A stretch of 64,000 nucleotides of DNA from an uncultured Clostridia bacterium (GTDB taxonomy: Bacteria; Bacillota; Clostridia; UMGS1810). Made by a program: the position numbers and the translations under genes. How positions within the stretch are numbered: the first letter of the stretch is position 1; the number at the start of each line of letters is the position of its first letter. Below the pieces are notes generated by a model, which saw only the letters and a program-made list of their open reading frames with translations, was not told where the DNA came from and ran no database searches. Below, piece by piece: positions 59,426 to 64,000 of the stretch. The stretch is taken from NCBI GenBank assembly GCA_934481345.1, contig CAKSPF010000001.1, positions 62,001-126,000 on the forward strand, read 5' to 3'.

Positions 59426-61522
59426 ATGAGCAGAAAAGATACATTGTTAAAATTTTTGGATGACGATAAATTTCCTCCGGTCAATATTGAAGATATAATG
59501 CTGATGCTTGACATCCCGTTTGACGACCGCGAGGAACTTTCACAGATACTCAGCGAGCTTACCGCCGAAGGAAAAATTATAAAAACGGCAAAAAGAAAAT
59601 ATGCTTCTGTAAGAAAGCTCGGTTATATTGCCGGTAAATTTTCATTAAAGGAACGCGGCTTTGGATTTATATCGGACGAAAACGAAGAATACTTTGTTCC
59701 GTCGTCTGCAACCATGGACGCCATGAACGGCGATACGGTTCTGGCACGGATAACCGTAAAAGCAACGGACGGCAAAAAGAATGAAGCAAAAATAATCAAG
59801 GTAATTGCCCGCGGAAGCGACAGCATTATCGGTACATTTACCACATCGCGTAATTTTGGATTTGTGGTTTCGGATGACGCAAAGCTCGGGTATGACATTT
59901 TTATATCCAAAAAACGCTTTAACGGGGCAAAAAACGGACAAAAAGTAATTGCCAAAATAACAAAATGGCCCGAGAACGGCAGAAAACCCGAAGGTGAAAT
60001 CATTGAAGTTCTCGGATATCCCGACGACAAAGGCGTCGATATACTTTCGGTAATACGCCGATACGGTTTGGAAACCGATTTTAACGAAAAGGTCAAAGCC
60101 CAGTGCGAAAATATCAACTGCAAAATATCGGATGCTGATATTGACGCAAGGTGCGATTTCAGAAACGAAAGCATTATAACCATTGACGGAGCCGACAGCC
60201 GCGATTTTGACGACGCTGTATGCGTAACCTTAAACGACGGAATATATACGCTCGGCGTCCACATTGCCGACGTTACACATTATGTCACGGAAAACAGTCC
60301 GCTTGACAAAGAAGCGTTCAGAAGAGGCACAAGCGTATACTTTCCCGACAGAGTTGTTCCCATGCTTCCCGAAATGCTGTCAAACGGAATATGCAGTCTT
60401 AATCCGCACGAGGACAGACTCACACTCTCTGTCATTATGGATATAAACCAAAACGGCGAAGTCATAAACCACCGTATAACCGAGGGAATCATATGCTCAA
60501 GGGAACGCATGACATATGATGACGTTACCGCGATTTTAAGCGGTGATAAACAGCTTAAAGACAAATACTCACATATATATGAAGAATTGCAGACGATGGA
60601 AAAGCTTGCTGCAATATTAAGAAAAAAACGTCAAAGCAGCGGAAGCATTGACTTTGATTTTCCGGAAACCAAGGTTGTGCTTGATGAAAACGGAAAGGCT
60701 GCGGACGTTTACAAATACGAATCCGGTGTATCAAATAAAATAATAGAAGAATTTATGCTCATTGCAAACAAAACTGTAGCAGAGGAATTTTTCTGGGCAG
60801 ACATACCGTTTGTTTACCGCGTTCACGAAAAACCTACCCGTGAAAAAATATATGACTTTAACTTTCTGATAAAAACTCTCGGATACAGGTCTGTTTCGAT
60901 AACCGAACCTCATCCCGGCGAGTTTGCATCTATTCTGCAAAAAGCAAAAGGCACAAAGGAAGAAATGATAATAAGCAAATTTATGCTGCGCTCACTTATG
61001 AAAGCAAAATACAGCGAGCAGTGTCTGGGGCATTTCGGACTTTCATTCAAGTATTACTGCCACTTTACATCACCGATAAGACGTTATCCGGACCTTGCAA
61101 TACACAGAATTATTAAAGAATTTTTAAGAAGCGGCATTTCACGGAAAAGATATTCATATCTAAAAAAATTCGCCGCAGAAGCCGCTGTTAAATCAAGCGA
61201 AGCCGAAATAACGGCAATGGAAGCGGAACGCGAAGCCGATGATATCAAAAAAGCCGAATACATGCAAAAATACATCGGCAAAACCTACCCTGCCGTGATT
61301 TCATCAATAACGAGTTTCGGATTTTTCGCAGAGCTTGAAAACGGCATAGAGGGACTTGTAAGAATGATAGATCTGACTGACGACTACTATGTATTTAATG
61401 GTACGGATTTATCACTTATCGGAGAACATACCAAGAAAACATACAGAATCGGCGACAAAACAGAAATCACCGTTGCCGCCGCAAACCCGCACACGAAACA
61501 AATCGACTTTTATCTTGCATAA
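59426..61522 (+). CDS. rnr: ribonuclease R
   Basis: 698 residues. A winged-helix-like N-terminus, two cold-shock domains (ISDENEEYFVPSSATM, GFVVSDDAKLGYDIFISK), the RNB core with the metal Asp cluster in GADSRDFDDAVCVTL and SLNPHEDRLTLSVIMDI, and a C-terminal S1 domain (SITSFGFFAELENGIEGLVR). It degrades structured RNA 3' to 5'. Joined to smpB, its partner in trans-translation quality control, 11 bases downstream. Opens the plus-strand block. Confidence 0.97.
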   Translation: MSRKDTLLKFLDDDKFPPVNIEDIMLMLDIPFDDREELSQILSELTAEGKIIKTAKRKYASVRKLGYIAGKFSLKERGFGFISDENEEYFVPSSATMDAMNGDTVLARITVKATDGKKNEAKIIKVIARGSDSIIGTFTTSRNFGFVVSDDAKLGYDIFISKKRFNGAKNGQKVIAKITKWPENGRKPEGEIIEVLGYPDDKGVDILSVIRRYGLETDFNEKVKAQCENINCKISDADIDARCDFRNESIITIDGADSRDFDDAVCVTLNDGIYTLGVHIADVTHYVTENSPLDKEAFRRGTSVYFPDRVVPMLPEMLSNGICSLNPHEDRLTLSVIMDINQNGEVINHRITEGIICSRERMTYDDVTAILSGDKQLKDKYSHIYEELQTMEKLAAILRKKRQSSGSIDFDFPETKVVLDENGKAADVYKYESGVSNKIIEEFMLIANKTVAEEFFWADIPFVYRVHEKPTREKIYDFNFLIKTLGYRSVSITEPHPGEFASILQKAKGTKEEMIISKFMLRSLMKAKYSEQCLGHFGLSFKYYCHFTSPIRRYPDLAIHRIIKEFLRSGISRKRYSYLKKFAAEAAVKSSEAEITAMEAEREADDIKKAEYMQKYIGKTYPAVISSITSFGFFAELENGIEGLVRMIDLTDDYYVFNGTDLSLIGEHTKKTYRIGDKTEITVAAANPHTKQIDFYLA

Positions 61523-61533
61523 CGGAGGACATT

Positions 61534-62004
61534 ATGGCTCAAAACGACAAAAACACAAAGCTTATAGCTCAAAACAAAAAAGCTTATCATGATTATTTTA
61601 TCGAGGATACCTTTGAATGCGGAATATCCCTGCTCGGAACGGAAGTAAAGTCTATCCGCATGGGGCATATAAATCTCAAGGATTCCTACGCCGGAATAAA
61701 AAACGGCGAAGTAATTCTTTTGGGAACTCATATAAGTCCGTATGAAAAAGGAAACATTTTCAACCGCGACCCTCTGCGCGAACGAAAACTTCTCATGCAC
61801 AAGTATGAGATACGCCGTTTAATAGGCAAGATAAAGGAGGACGGTTATTCACTCATCCCGTTAAAAGTATATCTTAAAGGCTCGGTTGTCAAGGTTGAGC
61901 TTGCTCTTGCACGCGGAAAAAAGAATTATGACAAACGTGACTCTATTGCCGAAAAAGAAGCAAAACGAAGAATTGACAGGAAAATAAAGGACTACAACCG
62001 CTAA
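61534..62004 (+). CDS. smpB: SsrA-binding protein SmpB
   Basis: 156 residues. NKKAYHDYFIEDTFECGISL, LGTEVKSIRMGHINLKDSYA, LMHKYEIRRL and the basic C-terminal tail KGKKNYDKR-type AEKEAKRRIDRKIKDYNR are family hallmarks. It carries tmRNA to stalled ribosomes. No tmRNA gene is downstream. GGAGG precedes the ATG. Confidence 0.97.
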   Translation: MAQNDKNTKLIAQNKKAYHDYFIEDTFECGISLLGTEVKSIRMGHINLKDSYAGIKNGEVILLGTHISPYEKGNIFNRDPLRERKLLMHKYEIRRLIGKIKEDGYSLIPLKVYLKGSVVKVELALARGKKNYDKRDSIAEKEAKRRIDRKIKDYNR

Positions 62005-62014
62005 TAATCAATAG

Positions 62015-62061
62015 AAAAGCAGCCGTAATCCGCCATACAATGCGGTTTTGACTGCTTTTTT
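62015..62061 (+). terminator. intrinsic terminator after smpB
   Basis: Outer stem AAAAGCAG / CTGCTTTT and an inner CCGC/GCGG stem, followed by T6 on the plus strand, 10 bases after the stop codon. Confidence 0.8.
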
Positions 62062-62182
62062 GTGCACTCATCCACTTTTTGACAACACAAAGGATATTTG
62101 AGCATATGAAAGGATTTCTGATAACTCAGCATTTCATTCGGTGCTTTGACATCTCAGCTTAAATAAATCTGCAATACCGCTG
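62062..62182 (+). other. intergenic stretch with a possible short transcript
   Basis: About 120 bases between the smpB terminator and the next hairpin. TTGACA at 62079-62084 has only a weak GCATAT 17 bases on. The stretch contains short pairing segments such as GCA/TGC around CATTTCATTCGG, and no open reading frame with a ribosome site. The rest of 62005-62297 holds the smpB terminator, the promoter below and its 5' leader. Confidence 0.25.
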
Positions 62183-62221
62183 AATTCCCGATTTGAACAA
62201 TCGGGAATTTTTGTGTATAAT
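62183..62221 (+). promoter_or_regulatory. promoter of the SleB-like gene, -35 embedded in a palindrome
   Basis: TTGAAC (62193-62198) and perfect TATAAT (62216-62221), 17 bases apart. The -35 lies in the loop of a 10-bp perfect inverted repeat ATTCCCGATT / AATCGGGAAT (62184-62208) that is followed by T5, so it may act as an operator, a terminator, or both. Confidence 0.6.
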
Positions 62222-62297
62222 AACAAGCGTCTTCCCCGAAAGGCAAATACAGATTTATAAAAAATCTGCAATTACCACACAGAAAGGATGATTAATT

Positions 62298-62966
62298 ATG
62301 AATAAAAATATTTTAAGTGTGGCTATATCATTAACTATGACATTTTCTATCGGTTCTGCGGCTGCCGCAGAGGGCTTAAACACAATTAAAAACCCGTGTA
62401 CCGTTGATTACAAACCCGAACCGGTAAATTACAGGGATTACAAAAATGCACAATCGGAAAACCAAACAGCCGGCGAAATAATGCGCCTGGCAATTGAAAA
62501 CGCAGCAAATGAAACAGCGAGCGCCGCGTCTGATGCAAAAGCTGAGCAGCAGACATCAGATGAAAACTGCACCGAAAGCGCTGCCGACAGCGTTTCCTAC
62601 AGTGAAAATGATATTTACTGGCTTTCAAGGCTCATAGAGGCCGAAGCCTCCGGAGAAAGTCTTGAAGGAAAAAAGGCTGTCGGGGCTTGCGTTATGAACA
62701 GAGTAAAATCAGCTCAGTTTCCGAATTCGGTATACGGAGTAATTTTTGACAAAAACTACGGAGTACAGTATCAGCCTACGGCAAACGGTGCAATATACAA
62801 CACACCGTCGGCAGATTCCGTCCGGGCGGCGGCAGAAGCGCTGTGCGGAAACTATACCGCAAACGGCGCAATGTATTTCTGCAATACGACAGTCGCACCG
62901 CGTTCATGGGTGGCTGCAAACAGAGCTTACTGTATGACGCTCGGAAATCATGTATTTTATTATTAA
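62298..62966 (+). CDS. secreted SleB/CwlJ-type cell-wall hydrolase
   Basis: 222 residues. Signal peptide (about 1-23), a Ser/Glu/Ala-rich linker to ~95, and a hydrolase_2 domain: NDIYWLSRLIEAEASGESLE with the catalytic Glu, KKAVGACVMNRVKSAQFPNS, YGVIFDKNYGVQYQP, and YFCNTTVAPRSWVAANR. SleB-type lytic transglycosylases cleave spore-cortex or vegetative peptidoglycan. AGAAAGGATG precedes the ATG. Whether spore-specific is not shown; the promoter is vegetative-type. Confidence 0.9.
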   Translation: MNKNILSVAISLTMTFSIGSAAAAEGLNTIKNPCTVDYKPEPVNYRDYKNAQSENQTAGEIMRLAIENAANETASAASDAKAEQQTSDENCTESAADSVSYSENDIYWLSRLIEAEASGESLEGKKAVGACVMNRVKSAQFPNSVYGVIFDKNYGVQYQPTANGAIYNTPSADSVRAAAEALCGNYTANGAMYFCNTTVAPRSWVAANRAYCMTLGNHVFYY

Positions 62967-62983
62967 TAACGAAAAGTAAAAGA

Positions 62984-63012
62984 GCAGGCGGAATTTATAT
63001 AATTCCGCCTGC
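62984..63012. terminator. bidirectional terminator between convergent genes
   Basis: A perfect 12-bp stem (GCAGGCGGAATT / AATTCCGCCTGC) with a 5-base loop lies between the plus-strand hydrolase and the minus-strand stalk protein, with short T runs on either side. Confidence 0.75.
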
Positions 63013-63019
63013 ATTTAAT

Positions 63020-63934
63020 TTACTCGGCATCAAACTGATTGACAAAATCGCTTACTTCCTGCTCTGTAAAATCTCCCTTGATAGCCACGGTATCACTGTC
63101 TATACATTCATATACACGCGGCTCGGATACTATACTTCCGTTTACATAAACAGAAAAATAATTATTTTCCTGTTTTGATATATATTCCGTTGCTTTGGCA
63201 AACTTTTTTTGCCCCTCCGGGGTAAGCGTTACTTCAACGTAGTGTTCACCGCTTTCCTCATCATATACAGCAGCAATCTCCGTTATATCATCTCCGGTAA
63301 TAATAGTGTTTCCCGAAGCGTCAACAATAACTATCATGTTTTCAGCCGCAGCAGCTTCAGCCTTTCTGACAGCGTCGCTGTATTCCTTCAGTTTATCAAA
63401 AAATGTTTTGTCACGGTTTTTGTCATTAAGCATTTCTTCGGTGCAGGTTATTATTACCTCAGAAGTTGCTTCATCCCAGCCGACATTTGTTCCGAGCGCC
63501 TCACACACGGCTCTTATCGGCAAAAGAGTGCGGTCATTATGTATTATCGGCGCAACATCCATTGTAACTTCCTTTAATACCTGTTCATCATTGCCGCTGT
63601 TGACAGCATTCATGAAATCTTCATAGCTTTCGCTGTTTATGACATTCATTATTTTTGAGTCAATTTCCAGTTCAAGCTTTATGCTGTTTTTTACAATTAA
63701 TACAGTCTGATCCGTTTCATCCCAGTAAACATCCGCGCCGAGTTTTTCACACACGGCTCTTATCGGAACAAAAGTCCTGTCGGATATGACAATCGGTTCT
63801 GTGTCAAAAGTAACCGGCTCTGAATTTATCGTGACTGTTATGCCCGAATTCTGAAGAATATCCTCGGCAGAAGCAACAGTCATAAATGAGAACACGAGTA
63901 CCGCAGCTAATAATAGCGCCATAAGTTTTTTCAT
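63020..63934 (-). CDS. secreted stalk-domain protein fused to a SecD-type P1 head domain
   Basis: 304 residues. A signal peptide (1-23, ends VASA) is followed by two copper-amine-oxidase-N-type stalk units (FVPIRAVCEKLGADVYWDE and LLPIRAVCEALGTNVGWDEA) to ~165. A short coiled stretch leads into residues ~200-304, which resemble the SecD/SecDF P1 head: IVDASGNTIITGDDI, VEVTLTPEGQKKFAKATE, VYVNGSIVSEP and AIKGDFTEQEVSDFVNQF. No membrane helix after the signal, so it is not a translocase. AGAGGT supports the ATG at 63934; two earlier ATGs exist at 63952 and 63997. Confidence 0.82.
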   Translation of the reverse strand: MKKLMALLLAAVLVFSFMTVASAEDILQNSGITVTINSEPVTFDTEPIVISDRTFVPIRAVCEKLGADVYWDETDQTVLIVKNSIKLELEIDSKIMNVINSESYEDFMNAVNSGNDEQVLKEVTMDVAPIIHNDRTLLPIRAVCEALGTNVGWDEATSEVIITCTEEMLNDKNRDKTFFDKLKEYSDAVRKAEAAAAENMIVIVDASGNTIITGDDITEIAAVYDEESGEHYVEVTLTPEGQKKFAKATEYISKQENNYFSVYVNGSIVSEPRVYECIDSDTVAIKGDFTEQEVSDFVNQFDAE

Positions 63935-64000
63935 TGATATACCTCTTTTCATGTTAATAATATATATAATTATAGCATTACCAAATAGCTTTTTCAATAG

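Noticed and set aside
62005..62297. tmRNA (ssrA) downstream of smpB
   Set aside because: No tRNA-like ends, no CCA/acceptor pairing and no tag reading frame with an alanine-rich end; the stretch is also too short.
1..64000. CRISPR array, insertion sequence, prophage or tRNA/rRNA gene
   Set aside because: Looked for regularly spaced repeats, transposase or integrase motifs and cloverleaf or rRNA-like stretches on both strands by eye; none was convincing.

Overview
The window looks like a piece of a low-to-middle GC, anaerobic, probably endospore-forming Clostridia chromosome (Bacillota; a gut-type lineage near Oscillospirales or Monoglobales is my guess). The evidence is consensus AGGAGG ribosome sites, TTGACA/TATAAT promoters, a SPOCS-LysM spore-coat-type protein with a sigma-E-like promoter, a SleB-type cell-wall hydrolase, type III glutamine synthetase, a V-type ATPase in the Enterococcus hirae gene order, CoA-dehydratase-type radical activators and copper-amine-oxidase-type stalk-domain proteins. 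Most genes lie on the minus strand. There are two plus-strand blocks (38.2-41.8 kb and 59.4-63.0 kb). I see no insertion sequence, prophage, CRISPR array, tRNA or rRNA.

Layout. 1-3.2 kb: the start of an LTA-synthase-type phosphotransferase (running off the left edge) and a GH36-like alpha-galactosidase. 3.4-12.0 kb: a complete nine-gene V-type ATPase operon whose proteolipid carries the Na+-binding residues. 12.2-17.1 kb: uppP, then a nitrogen module of glnN and a fused Amt-P-II ammonium transporter, each preceded by a terminator-like leader hairpin. 17.3-20.4 kb: a three-gene split version of the large CoA-dehydratase activator protein. 20.5-25.8 kb: ftsH and a YtrA-type GntR/ABC operon. 25.9-28.7 kb: an ECF sigma / anti-sigma / stalk-domain operon. 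28.7-34.1 kb: an SGNH esterase, the galT-galK-rdgB operon and purA. 34.2-38.1 kb: a DUF1858 protein, a lone fumarase beta subunit with a DnaA-box cluster upstream, a PBP5-type carboxypeptidase and the SPOCS-LysM gene.

38.2-42.8 kb (plus strand): an M20 amidohydrolase, an AGCS symporter and a GNAT acetyltransferase, followed by a decayed divergent LysR/ProX-type pair. 42.8-48.6 kb: two hydrolases and a sugar operon (FucI-type isomerase, class II aldolase, PfkB kinase, IolB-type isomerase). 48.7-54.0 kb: a two-component system and a VTC / DUF4956 / carbohydrate-binding-lipoprotein cassette. 54.1-59.3 kb: yebC-murA-walJ-gpsA and a DUF1015 gene. 59.4-63.9 kb: rnr-smpB, a SleB-like hydrolase and a stalk-domain protein fused to a SecD-type P1 head domain.

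How it works together: several genes imply sodium bioenergetics (Na+-type V-ATPase, AGCS symporter). Envelope synthesis and remodelling recur (LTA synthase, UppP, MurA, carboxypeptidase, WalJ, SleB). The most unusual items are the hairpin-guarded glnN/amt-P-II module, the polyphosphate-polymerase-like surface cassette, the stalk-SecD head fusion, the DnaA-box cluster away from any dnaA gene, and the sugar operon that borrows half of the inositol pathway. All calls come from reading the sequence; no database search was run.
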